Origin: Flavobacterium cupreum
Lineage (GTDB): Bacteria; Bacteroidota; Bacteroidia; Flavobacteriales; Flavobacteriaceae
DNA: 64,000 nt
Direction of reading: 5' to 3'
Assembly (NCBI RefSeq): GCF_003996965.1
Contig: NZ_QWDM01000008.1
Location: forward strand, 248,001 to 312,000
The notes under the pieces were generated by a model that saw only the letters and a program-made list of their open reading frames with translations, was not told the DNA's origin and did not search any database. The stretch's first letter is position 1; each line of letters begins with the position of its first letter. Made by a program: the position numbers and the translations under genes. This document shows positions 8,205 through 17,647 of this stretch, piece after piece.

Positions 8205-9497
8205 TTATTCATTCATCAGGCTCTCGATTTCATCTATTTCAATCGGAATGTTGCGCATCAGGTTGAAAGGTTCCCCTTTTTCCTGCACCACAACGTTGTC
8301 CTCCAAACGGATTCCGAATCCTTCTGCCGGAATATAGATTCCAGGTTCTACCGTGAAGACCATATTAGCTTTCATGGGTTCGTGAAGCAATCCGTAATCG
8401 TGCGTATCCAGTCCCATGTGGTGGGAAGTTCCGTGCATGAAATATTTTTTGTAGGCTGGCCAGTCCGGATTTTCGTTCTGAACATCGGCTTTGTCAATTA
8501 AGCCCAGACCCAGTAATTCTGAAGTCATGATTTTACCCACTTCAATATGGTATTGTTTCCAAAGCGTTCCAGGAGTCAGCATTTTGGTGGCTTCGTTTTT
8601 TACTTTCAAAACCGCATTGTAAACGGCTTTTTGTCTTTCTGAATATCTTCCTGAAACCGGAATTGTTCTCGTCATATCGCTCGAATAATTCGCGTATTCA
8701 GCAGCGACATCCAGTAAAATCAAATCTCCGGCTTTACATTGCTGATTGTTTTCGATATAATGCAAAACGTTGGCATTATTGCCCGAAGCAATAATTGGAG
8801 TGTACGCAAAACCTTTAGAACGGTTGCGGATGAATTCGTGAATCAGTTCGGCTTCGATTTCGTATTCGGTAACGTTTGGTTTTACAAACGACAATAATCT
8901 GCGGAAACCTTTTTCGGTAATATCGCACGCCTTCTGGATCAAATCGATTTCTTCGCTTTCTTTTACAGAACGGATGCGTTGTAAAATCGGGTTGCTTTTC
9001 GCTACATTATGTGCCGGATAACGTTCTTTCCACCATTTTATGAAACGGGCTTCACGGGTTTCTGTTTCCACAGTCGCACGGTAATGTTCGTTGGTGTTGA
9101 TGTACATCGTATCGGCGTAAGTCATCATTTCGTTCAAAATTTTATGAAAATCCTGCAACCAATACACCGTTCTGATTCCTGAAACCTGAAAAGCACGTTC
9201 TTTACTTAGCTTTTCACCTTCCCAAACGGCAATATGATCGTTGGTTTCTTTCAGGAAAAGAATCTCTTTTTGGTTCTCATAAGGCGCGTCCGGAAACAAA
9301 AGCAAAATGCTTTCTTCCTGATCTACACCGCTCAGGTAAAAAATATCCCTGTGTTGTGCAAACGGCAAAGTACTGTCGGCACTAACGGGGTAAATGTCAT
9401 TGGAATTGAAAACGGCAACACTGTTAGGTTTCATTTCTGCCGTGAATTTTCTGCGGTTTTTTACAAAAAGAGCGCTGTTTATTTGATGATATTTCAT
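8205..9497 (-). CDS. pepP: Xaa-Pro aminopeptidase (aminopeptidase P, family M24)
   Basis: A protein of 430 residues. The N-terminal AMP_N domain (LFVKNRRKF, FYLSGVDQEESILLLFPD) is followed by the pita-bread peptidase domain. Metal ligands: Asp in LLDVAAEYANYSSDMTRT (two Asp), His in HGTSHHMGLDTHD, Glu in TVEPGIYI and Glu in IRLEDNV. It removes the N-terminal residue before proline. There is no signal peptide. The start at 9497 agrees with the conserved N-terminus. Confidence 0.92.
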   Translation of the reverse strand: MKYHQINSALFVKNRRKFTAEMKPNSVAVFNSNDIYPVSADSTLPFAQHRDIFYLSGVDQEESILLLFPDAPYENQKEILFLKETNDHIAVWEGEKLSKERAFQVSGIRTVYWLQDFHKILNEMMTYADTMYINTNEHYRATVETETREARFIKWWKERYPAHNVAKSNPILQRIRSVKESEEIDLIQKACDITEKGFRRLLSFVKPNVTEYEIEAELIHEFIRNRSKGFAYTPIIASGNNANVLHYIENNQQCKAGDLILLDVAAEYANYSSDMTRTIPVSGRYSERQKAVYNAVLKVKNEATKMLTPGTLWKQYHIEVGKIMTSELLGLGLIDKADVQNENPDWPAYKKYFMHGTSHHMGLDTHDYGLLHEPMKANMVFTVEPGIYIPAEGFGIRLEDNVVVQEKGEPFNLMRNIPIEIDEIESLMNE

Positions 9498-9651
9498 AAT
9501 AATTTCGTTTTTGAACTTCGAATTTCAAAATTAGTGATTTTTGAAGAAGTGGCGTCTACTTGATTTATTAAAGTTTTCCTATTTGTTTTGAGGCTAATTT
9601 TAGGTTGCTGATTTAACCACAAATCGCAGGCAAAGATTAATTAAAAGCCGT

Positions 9652-9960
9652 AGCCAATGGTTTCAACCATTAGAGGGTAATAGATTTGTCGCAATATGAA
9701 ACCCAAGGTTGAAACCTTGGGCTATAGTTGAAAACAGAAAGCATAAGATCTGTATGGATAAACCTTACAACAGTAATTATTGTCATTCTGAGGAATGAGG
9801 AATCTCCGCAAGTAACTCTACAAAGATTGATAAGTTTTGGGGCGTGTCCCTCTGGGTCGTCCCGATAGCTATCGGGATTCGGCTATATCTTTTATTCCGT
9901 TTCACTTCACAAAAGGATATCGCCTCTATCCCTCACGCGAACTTGGATTCAGAAGAAGTT
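9652..9960. repeat. Dispersed intergenic repeats in a 543-base gene-free gap
   Basis: The gap 9498-10040 has no gene. It holds two hairpins (AATGGTTTCAACCATT at 9656-9671 and CCCAAGGTT...AACCTTGGG at 9702-9721), a TTGTCATTCTGAGGAATGAG stretch, and a perfect 18-bp palindrome TCCCGATAGCTATCGGGA at 9860-9877. These resemble non-coding REP-like elements repeated across Flavobacterium genomes; their copy number here cannot be judged from one window. Confidence 0.6.
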
Positions 9961-10040
9961 CATTGTTTAAATAGAAAATATATTTTCCAATTGTGCTAAT
10001 TTGTATATTGCTGTTTTAAAAAAGGTAATAAAATAAGATT

Positions 10041-10682
10041 ATGATTAAAATAAAAAATACATTCTATTTGTTTCTATTTGTTTCGGTTTTTATTTCTTGT
10101 CTAGAGAAAAATAAAAAAAAAATTAAATACAAGACAGAGACAAAAGATGTGTTGTTTTTTGAGAATAGAGGTATAAAAAATGAACGAGCTAGAAAGATAT
10201 TTGTTGCAGGATTGGAAGATGTAGAAATTGAAGATTTTGAATCTGCAAAAAAGAAATTTACTCAAGCTGATGAAATTGAAAATAAAAATCCAATAATTTT
10301 AAATGCAATTTCGCAATCCGAAATAAGATTGGGAAATGTGCAAAAATCAATTGAAATCTTATTAAGTATTCTTTTAATTGATAGTACGTATTTACCAACG
10401 TATGTTAATTTGGGGCAAAATTATATGCAAACTAAAGATTATGAAAAAGCTAAAGAAATTTTATTAAAGGGCGGGAAATTTGCAACTGATAAAGACTTAG
10501 ATACTAAATCAGTTTTGCTGTTAAATTTATCTATAACATATAATAATCTGGGAGATTTTAAAACTGGATTAAAATACTCAAACGAAGTTATCAAAATATC
10601 ACAAAATACAAAATTAACTGAGTTTGCTACTAAAATAAAAAAGGAAAGTGAAGAAAATTTAATGCGCAAGAATATCAATTAG
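10041..10682 (+). CDS. TPR-repeat lipoprotein
   Basis: A protein of 213 residues. The signal sequence MIKIKNTFYLFLFVSVFISC places the lipid-bearing Cys at residue 20, followed by a Lys-rich stretch. From ~60 onward there are at least four tetratricopeptide helical pairs (DFESAKKKFTQADEI, GNVQKSIEILLSIL, YEKAKEILLKGGKF, GDFKTGLKYSNEVI). It is probably an envelope protein-binding scaffold. It is AT-rich relative to neighbours and preceded by repeats. No partner is visible. Confidence 0.8.
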   Translation: MIKIKNTFYLFLFVSVFISCLEKNKKKIKYKTETKDVLFFENRGIKNERARKIFVAGLEDVEIEDFESAKKKFTQADEIENKNPIILNAISQSEIRLGNVQKSIEILLSILLIDSTYLPTYVNLGQNYMQTKDYEKAKEILLKGGKFATDKDLDTKSVLLLNLSITYNNLGDFKTGLKYSNEVIKISQNTKLTEFATKIKKESEENLMRKNIN

Positions 10683-10746
10683 TATATGCATTAATTCTTG
10701 ATAACTTGGATTTTCAATCCGTTCCCGCAACAATAATAAAACCCAT

Positions 10747-10779
10747 AAAAAAACCGAAGCAACCAAACTTCGGTTTTTT
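10747..10779. terminator. Terminator between convergent genes
   Basis: AAAAAACCGAAG and CTTCGGTTTTTT stem with an 8-nt loop and T runs on both strands. Confidence 0.85.
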
Positions 10780-10803
10780 CAATAAATATATCTTTCGTAT
10801 AAA

Positions 10804-11223
10804 TTATTTTTTCTCACTCAATAACTTCTCCAAAAGAGCAACTTTCTCTTTTTCTGCTTCAACTAATCGTTCGTAAAGTTTTTCATTCTTATCAAAAGCT
10901 TCAAGCATTTTATCAAACGGATTAAAAGTGCAGCCATAACTAATAACAGAAGAACCATTGTTGTTGTCAATGTCGAAAGTGTTCCCAATAATATTAAAAA
11001 CGGCATCTTCAGAAAAGTTTTTTATTACATCAGATGTTACTCCTAAAGCCTCGGCGATTGCTTTTAGTTTTTCATCATCAACATTTTCACTTCCTTCAAT
11101 GCTCGAAACAGTTTGCTGGCTTACGCCAATCGCAATAGCAAGTGCTTCCTGCTTCATGTCGCGAAGCTCTCTGATTCGGCTTATGTTTCGCCCGATGTGT
11201 CTTGGTTTTGGTACTGTGCTCAT
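10804..11223 (-). CDS. XRE-family helix-turn-helix regulator
   Basis: A protein of 139 residues. The N-terminal HTH_3 domain covers about 12-65 (ISRIRELRDMKQEALAIAIG, then VSQQTVSSIEGSENV and LKAIAEALGV). A middle segment (VFNIIGNTFDIDNNNG) precedes a C-terminal coiled coil of heptads rich in Glu, Lys and Leu. It probably dimerises. Its target is unknown. The -7 box sits so close to the ATG that the mRNA may be leaderless, which also allows autoregulation at the start codon. Confidence 0.87.
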   Translation of the reverse strand: MSTVPKPRHIGRNISRIRELRDMKQEALAIAIGVSQQTVSSIEGSENVDDEKLKAIAEALGVTSDVIKNFSEDAVFNIIGNTFDIDNNNGSSVISYGCTFNPFDKMLEAFDKNEKLYERLVEAEKEKVALLEKLLSEKK

Positions 11224-11227
11224 AGTT

Positions 11228-11235
11228 CAAAGATA
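11228..11235 (-). promoter_or_regulatory. -7 box abutting the XRE start codon
   Basis: TATCTTTG (TAnnTTTG) on the minus strand, only four bases from the ATG at 11223. Transcription would begin at or next to the start codon. Confidence 0.45.
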
Positions 11236-11395
11236 TTTAAAATTCTTTTATATTTTTTGGTTTTGCTTAAAAAGGGATCTTTGTTTGTTGGGGAGATTTT
11301 GTAAATTGGTTTCTTAATTTTACAAAAATACAAGTTTTCTTACTATTTTTGATTTTGAATTTAAAATTGAGTAATCTTGATAAGGAGAATAAAAA

Positions 11396-12025
11396 ATGAA
11401 AGAGCTTATAATCGAAAGTAAAGGAATAAAAACCAATCATTATTTTATACCACCATTTGAGTTAAGAAAGGGCGAATTGGTTACCATTTTTTTGCAAGGT
11501 GGAGCGCATTTTGATGACATGAAAGCGCAATTAACAGCTATTTTTACAGGAAAGGCACATCATGAAAATATAAAGATATTTAAGCCTTTAACTTTTGCGG
11601 AATCTTTTAAAGAATCAAAGTTTAGAAGGATATTTAATCCGACTTCTGTATTTGTATACTTAAAAAGGAATGCAAATCCAAAAGATATTGTGATTTCAAA
11701 AATTTTTGAAATTGATACTTTTTCCAAAAAAGACAAGATGAAAGATCTCGATACCAGTCAAAAGAAGAGACTTTCGTTATGTTTGGTTTTTTCCAAAACA
11801 AAAAATATAGTTTTTGACCTGAGAGGAGAAGGGCCTGTGGGAGCAAATAAAACAGTCGAGTTTGTGAAAGACGAGATTAAAAACGATGGCGCCGCAATTT
11901 TAATTGATTGGGCAGATGACATGAAAGATAATTGTTCAAAATTTATAGCGATTGAATGGTTGGCAGATTTTGAGGAATTAAAAAAGATTGTTAATGGAAG
12001 CATAAGTCTTTCCAAAATGTGTTAG
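11396..12025 (+). CDS. Degenerate ABC-ATPase-like protein without Walker A
   Basis: A protein of 209 residues. The overall pattern follows an ABC ATPase: FELRKGELVTIFLQGG where the Walker A strand would be, DTSQKKRLSLCLVFSKTKNI at the signature position, then IVFDLRGEGPVG at Walker B and AAILIDWADD at the switch region. The P-loop GxxGxGKS/T is absent (QGGAHFDDM instead), the Walker B Glu is Arg, and the switch His is lost. It should not hydrolyse ATP. An AAGGAG lies upstream of the ATG. The next gene is 27 bases on. Similarity is judged by eye; fold identity is inference. Confidence 0.6.
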   Translation: MKELIIESKGIKTNHYFIPPFELRKGELVTIFLQGGAHFDDMKAQLTAIFTGKAHHENIKIFKPLTFAESFKESKFRRIFNPTSVFVYLKRNANPKDIVISKIFEIDTFSKKDKMKDLDTSQKKRLSLCLVFSKTKNIVFDLRGEGPVGANKTVEFVKDEIKNDGAAILIDWADDMKDNCSKFIAIEWLADFEELKKIVNGSISLSKMC

Positions 12026-12052
12026 CAAACTAGTTTCACTATTTACAAGATT

Positions 12053-12493
12053 ATGCAATCAAAAATAAAAATCAGAAAAGTCGAAAAGCAGGATCTAGAT
12101 TTTGTGTACAAGTCAATTTGTGAACTTGAAAATGAAGTTTTAGACTTCGAAGTTTTCAAGAAAATCTTCAATGAAAATATTGCTAACCCAATGAATGTTT
12201 ATCTGATCGCTGAAAACGAAAAAGAAGGGGCAGGTTTTATTAGTTTTCATACGCAGCATCTTCTGCATCACTGTGGCTTGGTTGGTGAAATTCAGGAGTT
12301 TTTTATTGATCAAAAATATCGGGGTCAGGGCGTTGGACGTTTGCTAATTAATGAAATAAAAAATTTTGCAGAACAAAATAATTTGAAAAGCATAGAAGTA
12401 ACCACCAACAGAAGAAGAGTGGAAAATGTACTGATTTATGAAAACCTTGGTTTTACTTTAAGCCATAATAAGTTTACGATTTATAAAGAATAA
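12053..12493 (+). CDS. GNAT-family N-acetyltransferase
   Basis: A protein of 146 residues. It has the GNAT core with IQEFFIDQKYRGQGVGRLLI, giving the Q/RxxGxG/A acetyl-CoA motif, then KSIEVTTNRRRVENVLIYEN and LGFTL at the C-terminus. The acceptor substrate is unknown. It lies 27 bases after the ABC-like gene and 21 bases before the next, in a likely three-gene operon. Confidence 0.88.
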   Translation: MQSKIKIRKVEKQDLDFVYKSICELENEVLDFEVFKKIFNENIANPMNVYLIAENEKEGAGFISFHTQHLLHHCGLVGEIQEFFIDQKYRGQGVGRLLINEIKNFAEQNNLKSIEVTTNRRRVENVLIYENLGFTLSHNKFTIYKE

Positions 12494-12514
12494 AAAACAT
12501 CTATTTTTGACATT

Positions 12515-12892
12515 ATGATAGACAGAGAAAAAATAATAGAAAACTATATTGCCGGTTACAATCAATTTGATATTGATAAAATGATGGCTGATTTTGATGA
12601 TAAAATTGTTTTTGAGAATATTCAGAATGGCGAAGTAAACATGACTTTGTCAGGACTTAATGAATTTAGAAATCAGGCAGAGGAAGCGAAAAAGTACTTC
12701 TCGGAAAGAGAACAAACAATTACATTATTCAGCCATTCAGAAAACCAGAGCGAAATTGCTATTGATTACCGCGCTGTTCTGGCAATAGACTTTCCTAACG
12801 GATTGCAAAAAGGACAAGAATTGAATTTGAAAGGGAAATCTGTTTTTGAATTTTTGGATGATAAAATTGTTAGGTTAGCAGATATAAGTTAG
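12515..12892 (+). CDS. Nuclear transport factor 2-like (SnoaL-type) protein
   Basis: A protein of 125 residues. It starts IENYIAGYNQFDIDKMMADF, the usual NTF2-like opening helix, continues with KIVFENIQNGEV, and ends with beta strands KGKSVFEFLDDKIVRLADIS. The cone-shaped fold may bind a small ligand or carry an enzyme site; no catalytic residue can be assigned. Last gene of the 11396-12892 run. Confidence 0.8.
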   Translation: MIDREKIIENYIAGYNQFDIDKMMADFDDKIVFENIQNGEVNMTLSGLNEFRNQAEEAKKYFSEREQTITLFSHSENQSEIAIDYRAVLAIDFPNGLQKGQELNLKGKSVFEFLDDKIVRLADIS

Positions 12893-13027
12893 TGGTTTAA
12901 CCGCAAGGCACGCAAAGGTTTTTTATTTGTAGAATGTTTAAAAACGCAAGGTTCGCAAGGCTTTGTGTTCATTAAGATTACAAAAATTGGTGACTTTTGT
13001 GGTTAAATTTAAACGTAGAAGCCTGTC

Positions 13028-13123
13028 TTCCTGACTGAAGTCGAAGGACACAAAGTAATTCCGCAAACAAAGGCGACAATTTTTGTCGAGCTCCTTGCGT
13101 GTCCTTCGACTTCGCTCAGGAGG
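13028..13123. repeat. Inverted repeat in a gene-free gap
   Basis: The gap 12893-13236 has no gene. TCCTGACTGAAGTCGAAGGACA and TGTCCTTCGACTTCGCTCAGGA are imperfect inverted arms about 50 bases apart, with a small GACAATTTTTGTC hairpin in the loop. The upstream part carries AACCGCAAGGCACGCAAAGG-type repeat sequence. The arms share the GTCGAAG core seen in the array at 58 kb, so this belongs to the same REP-like class. Confidence 0.65.
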
Positions 13124-13140
13124 ACAAACTTTGTGCTAAA

Positions 13141-13176
13141 AAGAAAACCGAAGCATTTGCTTCGGTTTTCTTTTTC
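13141..13176. terminator. Terminator hairpin downstream of the HMG-CoA synthase gene
   Basis: AAGAAAACCGAAGCA and TGCTTCGGTTTTCTT form a 15-bp stem with a 2-nt loop; T run on the plus side and an A-rich left flank for the minus direction. Confidence 0.75.
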
Positions 13177-13236
13177 TTGGAATTTGGACCCGAGCGATAG
13201 CGAACGGGCGAAGCAATTTCAAAAAATTGGAATTTC

Positions 13237-14598
13237 TTAATCAATCCATTTATAATATCTCGCCCCAATCAAATTAGGGATTTCTTTTTCGATTCGGTCT
13301 AAAACCCATTCGTTTTTAGGCGTTCGGATGCTTTGTTTTTGTTCTTTTTTGTGAAGGCTTTCGTAAGTTTTAAAATCAATTTCAACACTTTCTTCCAGAT
13401 TTTCAAAAAGTTTGGTTTTGGCTAAAGCCGCTTGCCATTCGGGTTGAATGGTTCCTTCAAAAACTTTCGATTTCGATCCGCTTCCGTAAGCAAGGAATCC
13501 GAATTTTGTTCCTGCAACTTCTGTTTTTGTATCGTAATAATGGGCCAAAGTCGACAACAATCCCATGAAAATGGAACCGGTGTAAAGGTTTCCAATTAAA
13601 GACGAAGCCAGTTCGGCAGGCTGCAATTTTTCGGTTACAAACTTTTTATATTCATCAGATTTACCAACTTCCTTGATTTTAGCCTGGTAATCTGCCGGTT
13701 CGATATTTTCTGGAATGATTTTATCTTCATGGTCCAAAGCATAAATTTCAGACAACATTCTGCGTCCCTGAAACGAGTAGGGAAGGTGCATGATAATGCT
13801 GTTCCAGGAATTGTATAAAGTTTCGGTTGTGTTTTTTAGTTTTTTGAAAGAGAAGTAAGCAGATCTCGTACGATCCATATAACACTGATTCGAGTACTGA
13901 CCGTCGAAAACCGGCTGGTCCTTATGAATTTCGATTTCGGCTTCTAAGTTATCAAACCACGGATCATTGTTTTCGTTTTGTGTAATGGCTTCTTTTGCGA
14001 TAGTCCTGTAAGGTTTGAAAAAATCGAAAACCCCTTTGGTGCTGGTGGCCCAATTTTCATCAAAAACAATAATTCGTGGGTTCGAAGTTACTAACATGGC
14101 TAATGCTCCGGCGCCCTGTGTGTATTCTCCGGTGGAGTTTAAGTCGTATTTTGCAAAATCGGTCGTCACGACAATTGCTTTTTTGGCCGGGTTGAGTTTT
14201 ACAAAATCAATACAATTTTGCAAAGCGTCAACGCCGCCAATGCAGGCAAACGTAAAATCGACAACGTCACATTCTGCCAGTGTATCCTCGCCAAATTTTT
14301 GTTCCATCAGGCTGATTAAGAAAGAGCTAATAGGTTTAGAACTGTCGATGACGCTTTCGGTTCCCACATAAATCCGGCTGATTTCGTTTAGGTTTATTTG
14401 ATTCTCCGTAATTAGTCTGGTTAAAGCATTGGCTCCAAAAACAACCGCGTCCTGATGTACATCGGGTAAAGTCATCTTAATTAGTCCGAGACCTTTTTCT
14501 AATTTTTCAGGTTCAATATTTCTGGCGGCTGCCAAAGTTTTTATAGGTAGATGTATGTTGGCTACGTCAAAAGAAATAGCGTCAATTCCTGTTTTCAT
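13237..14598 (-). CDS. mvaS: Hydroxymethylglutaryl-CoA synthase family protein
   Basis: A protein of 453 residues. The thiolase-fold catalytic residues are visible: Glu81 in YVGTESVIDS, Cys119 in FTFACIGGVDAL, and His near 267 in IIMHLPYSFQGRRM. It condenses acetyl-CoA with acetoacetyl-CoA in the mevalonate route to isoprenoids, which Flavobacteria use. It is a single gene, with a poor TACCTTTA box at 14620-14627 as the only promoter candidate. The rest of the pathway is outside the window. Confidence 0.9.
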   Translation of the reverse strand: MKTGIDAISFDVANIHLPIKTLAAARNIEPEKLEKGLGLIKMTLPDVHQDAVVFGANALTRLITENQINLNEISRIYVGTESVIDSSKPISSFLISLMEQKFGEDTLAECDVVDFTFACIGGVDALQNCIDFVKLNPAKKAIVVTTDFAKYDLNSTGEYTQGAGALAMLVTSNPRIIVFDENWATSTKGVFDFFKPYRTIAKEAITQNENNDPWFDNLEAEIEIHKDQPVFDGQYSNQCYMDRTRSAYFSFKKLKNTTETLYNSWNSIIMHLPYSFQGRRMLSEIYALDHEDKIIPENIEPADYQAKIKEVGKSDEYKKFVTEKLQPAELASSLIGNLYTGSIFMGLLSTLAHYYDTKTEVAGTKFGFLAYGSGSKSKVFEGTIQPEWQAALAKTKLFENLEESVEIDFKTYESLHKKEQKQSIRTPKNEWVLDRIEKEIPNLIGARYYKWID

Positions 14599-14855
14599 TC
14601 TGATTTTTTTTGAAGCCGATAAAGGTAAAATTATGCTGCTAAAATTCCCCTGTTTTCCATCAATAAAATTCAGGATGGCGTTACTTTTGAGGAAAACAAT
14701 CTAAAAAGTGATAAAAAATAGCAATTTGGTAATTATATAAAAGTCAGGATTACGTTAAAATGGCCTGAGAAAAATGTCTATTTTATTGTTTTTAAATAAT
14801 TTGCAATAAAGTCACGGAAAGCTCTTTAAAATCATTATAAATAACAACGAAATGG

Positions 14856-14886
14856 TTGTAGTTCATGTCTAATTGCTTTATTTTTG
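14856..14886 (+). promoter_or_regulatory. Promoter of sdhCAB
   Basis: TTG at 14856-14858, a 20-bp spacer, and TATTTTTG at 14879-14886 fit the Bacteroidota -33/-7 pattern. The leader to ATG 14921 would be about 30 nt. I saw nothing else in the 322-base gap 14599-14920 apart from the weak minus-strand box for mvaS. Confidence 0.7.
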
Positions 14887-14920
14887 TCTAATTTTTAAAA
14901 ACAAACTACTTAAAACACTT

Positions 14921-15586
14921 ATGGCACAATCTGCACAGTTGAATGCTTCCATCTTAAAGAAAGTGGCTATGGCTCTTTCGGGAATATTCTTAATCACGTT
15001 TTTAGCGCTGCATGTTTCCTTAAATTTCATTTCTATTATTAGTGAAGATGTTTTTAACGAAGCTTCTCACTTTATGGGTTACAATCCGCTAATTCAATAT
15101 GTAATGCAACCGGTTTTGGCAATTGGGGTAATTTTCCATTTCGTTATGGGATTTGTTCTTACTGCTCAGAACAGCGCGGCAAGACCAATTTCGTATGCAA
15201 AATACAACGGTGCTGCAAATGCATCATGGAGTTCCAGAAATATGATTATTTCCGGATTGGTAATTTTAGCTTTCTTAGGATTGCATTTTTATGACTTTTG
15301 GTTTCCGGAAGTGGCGTATAAATACGTAAACGGAACTGCGCCTGATGCAACAAGATATTATGGAGAGTTAGTGCATAAGTTTCATGATCCGATCCGAACA
15401 GGATTGTATTGTATTTCTTTTGTGTTATTAGGGTTTCACCTTTGGCACGGATTCGGTTCGTCTCTTCAGTCAATGGGGATGCACAACAAATATTCCAGGT
15501 TTTTAAGTAAAGTGGGTTACGGTTTTGCAGTTGTAGTACCGGCACTTTTCGTAATTATCGCATTATTTCATCATTTCAATAATTAA
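14921..15586 (+). CDS. sdhC: Succinate dehydrogenase cytochrome b subunit
   Basis: A protein of 221 residues from ATG 14921; the TTG 48 bases upstream lies in the leader and is rejected. It has five hydrophobic segments with heme-ligand His residues (ALHVSLNF, IFHFVMGF, LGLHFYDF, LGFHLWHGF). This is the single-subunit, di-heme type B anchor seen in Bacteroidota and epsilon-proteobacterial fumarate reductases. It docks SdhAB to the inner membrane and reduces menaquinone. First gene of sdhCAB, 11 bases before sdhA. Confidence 0.94.
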   Translation: MAQSAQLNASILKKVAMALSGIFLITFLALHVSLNFISIISEDVFNEASHFMGYNPLIQYVMQPVLAIGVIFHFVMGFVLTAQNSAARPISYAKYNGAANASWSSRNMIISGLVILAFLGLHFYDFWFPEVAYKYVNGTAPDATRYYGELVHKFHDPIRTGLYCISFVLLGFHLWHGFGSSLQSMGMHNKYSRFLSKVGYGFAVVVPALFVIIALFHHFNN

Positions 15587-15597
15587 TATAAATTATA

Positions 15598-17598
15598 ATG
15601 GCATTAGATTCAAAAATTCCACACGGCCCAATATCGGACAAATGGACAGATTATAAAGATCATATTAATTTAGTAAACCCTGCAAACAAACGTAATCTAG
15701 ATATTATCATTGTTGGTACAGGTTTGGCTGGAGGTTCAGCTGCGGCTACTTTGGCTGAGCAGGGATATAACGTAAAAGCTTTCTGCTTTCAGGATTCACC
15801 AAGACGTGCGCACTCTATTGCAGCACAAGGGGGAATCAATGCAGCAAAAAATTATAAAGGTGACGGTGACTCCGTTTACAGATTGTTCTACGATACTGTA
15901 AAAGGGGGTGACTACCGTGCACGTGAAGCAAACGTTCACCGTTTAGCTGAAGTTTCTGCTAATATTATTGACCAGTGTGTGGCTCAGGGAGTGCCATTGG
16001 CTCGTGAATATGGCGGATTATTAGATAACCGTTCTTTTGGAGGAACTTTGGTTTCCCGTACATTTTATGCACAAGGACAAACCGGACAACAATTATTGTT
16101 AGGAGCTTATTCTGCAATGAACCGTCAGATTGGTCGTGGAAAAGTAAAAATGTACAACCGTCACGAAATGTTAGACCTTGTTATCGTGAACGGAAAAGCG
16201 AGAGGTATTATTGCCCGTAACTTAGTTACAGGAGAAATCGAAAGACACTCTGCTCATGCCGTAGTTATTGGTTCAGGAGGATACGGAAACGTATTTTTCC
16301 TTTCTACAAATGCTATGGGAAGTAACGCAACAGCAGCCTGGAAAATTCACAAAAAAGGAGCGTTTTTCGCAAATCCTTGTTATACACAAATCCACCCAAC
16401 CTGTATTCCGGTTTCAGGAGATCACCAGTCAAAACTGACTTTGATGTCTGAATCATTACGTAATGACGGTCGTATCTGGGTTCCTGCCAAACAAGAGGAT
16501 GCTCAGGCAATTCGTGAAGGAAAGAAAAAAGCAACTGATTTATCGGAAGCCGAGAGAGATTATTTCTTAGAAAGAAGATATCCTGCTTTTGGTAACTTAG
16601 TACCTCGTGACGTAGCCTCCCGTGCTGCAAAAGAAAGATGTGATGCCGGTTTTGGAGTTAATAAAACGGGTGAGGCTGTTTACTTAGATTTTGCTGCAGC
16701 AATTAAACGTTACGGAACTGAAGAAGCTTTCGTAAAAGGTTTAGATGCTAATGACGCTGCTTTGGTAACGAAATTAGGAGCTGAAATCGTCAAAAGTAAA
16801 TACGGAAACTTATTCCAGATGTATTACAAAATCGTTGATGAAGATCCTTATACAACGCCAATGATGATTTACCCTGCGGTTCACTACACTATGGGTGGAA
16901 CCTGGGTTGATTATAACTTAATGACTACCATCCCGGGATGTTTCTCCATTGGAGAATCTAATTTCTCTGATCACGGAGCAAACAGACTTGGAGCTTCTGC
17001 CCTGATGCAAGGTTTGGCTGATGGATATTTTGTATTACCTTATACTATCGGTGATTATTTGGCTCCGGATATTAAAATGGGAGAAATTTCTACAGATTTA
17101 CCGGAATTCTTGGAAGCAGAGAAAAATGTAAAAGATCAAATCGACAGATTTATCAATAATAAAGGAACTCATTCTGTAGATTATTTCCACAAGAAATTAG
17201 GAAAAATCATGTGGGATAAAGTAGGGATGGCCCGTAATGCTAAAGGTTTGACTGAAGCTATCGAAGAAATTGCCGCTTTACGTGAAGAGTTTTATAAAGA
17301 TGTAAAAGTTCCTGGAAGCGCTAACGAATTTAATCAGGAATTAGAGAAAGCAACACGTGTTGCCGATTTCTTAGAGTTAGGAGAATTGTTCGCGAAAGAT
17401 GCATTACACCGTAATGAGTCTTGTGGAGGTCACTTCCGTGAAGAATACCAGACAGAAGAAGGAGAAGCACTTCGTGATGATGAAAACTTTGCATATGTTG
17501 CAGCCTGGGAATATAAAGGAAAACCAAGTGATGCAGTATTACACAAAGAACCTCTGGTGTACGAAAATATTAAATTAGTTCAAAGAAGCTACAAATAG
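15598..17598 (+). CDS. sdhA: Succinate dehydrogenase / fumarate reductase flavoprotein subunit
   Basis: A protein of 666 residues. Dinucleotide fold [20 protein letters not shown] near 37-56, then [18 protein letters not shown], whose His bonds FAD covalently. Active-site regions include HPTCIP and [15 protein letters not shown]. It oxidises succinate to fumarate in the TCA cycle, passing electrons to SdhB. Length and sequence type are those of the Wolinella-like subgroup rather than E. coli SdhA. Confidence 0.96.
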   Translation: MALDSKIPHGPISDKWTDYKDHINLVNPANKRNLDIIIVGTGLAGGSAAATLAEQGYNVKAFCFQDSPRRAHSIAAQGGINAAKNYKGDGDSVYRLFYDTVKGGDYRAREANVHRLAEVSANIIDQCVAQGVPLAREYGGLLDNRSFGGTLVSRTFYAQGQTGQQLLLGAYSAMNRQIGRGKVKMYNRHEMLDLVIVNGKARGIIARNLVTGEIERHSAHAVVIGSGGYGNVFFLSTNAMGSNATAAWKIHKKGAFFANPCYTQIHPTCIPVSGDHQSKLTLMSESLRNDGRIWVPAKQEDAQAIREGKKKATDLSEAERDYFLERRYPAFGNLVPRDVASRAAKERCDAGFGVNKTGEAVYLDFAAAIKRYGTEEAFVKGLDANDAALVTKLGAEIVKSKYGNLFQMYYKIVDEDPYTTPMMIYPAVHYTMGGTWVDYNLMTTIPGCFSIGESNFSDHGANRLGASALMQGLADGYFVLPYTIGDYLAPDIKMGEISTDLPEFLEAEKNVKDQIDRFINNKGTHSVDYFHKKLGKIMWDKVGMARNAKGLTEAIEEIAALREEFYKDVKVPGSANEFNQELEKATRVADFLELGELFAKDALHRNESCGGHFREEYQTEEGEALRDDENFAYVAAWEYKGKPSDAVLHKEPLVYENIKLVQRSYK

Positions 17599-17647
17599 TA
17601 TTTAAAGAAGTCTTGATACTTGCTTTAATACTTTAAACTTATACAAA

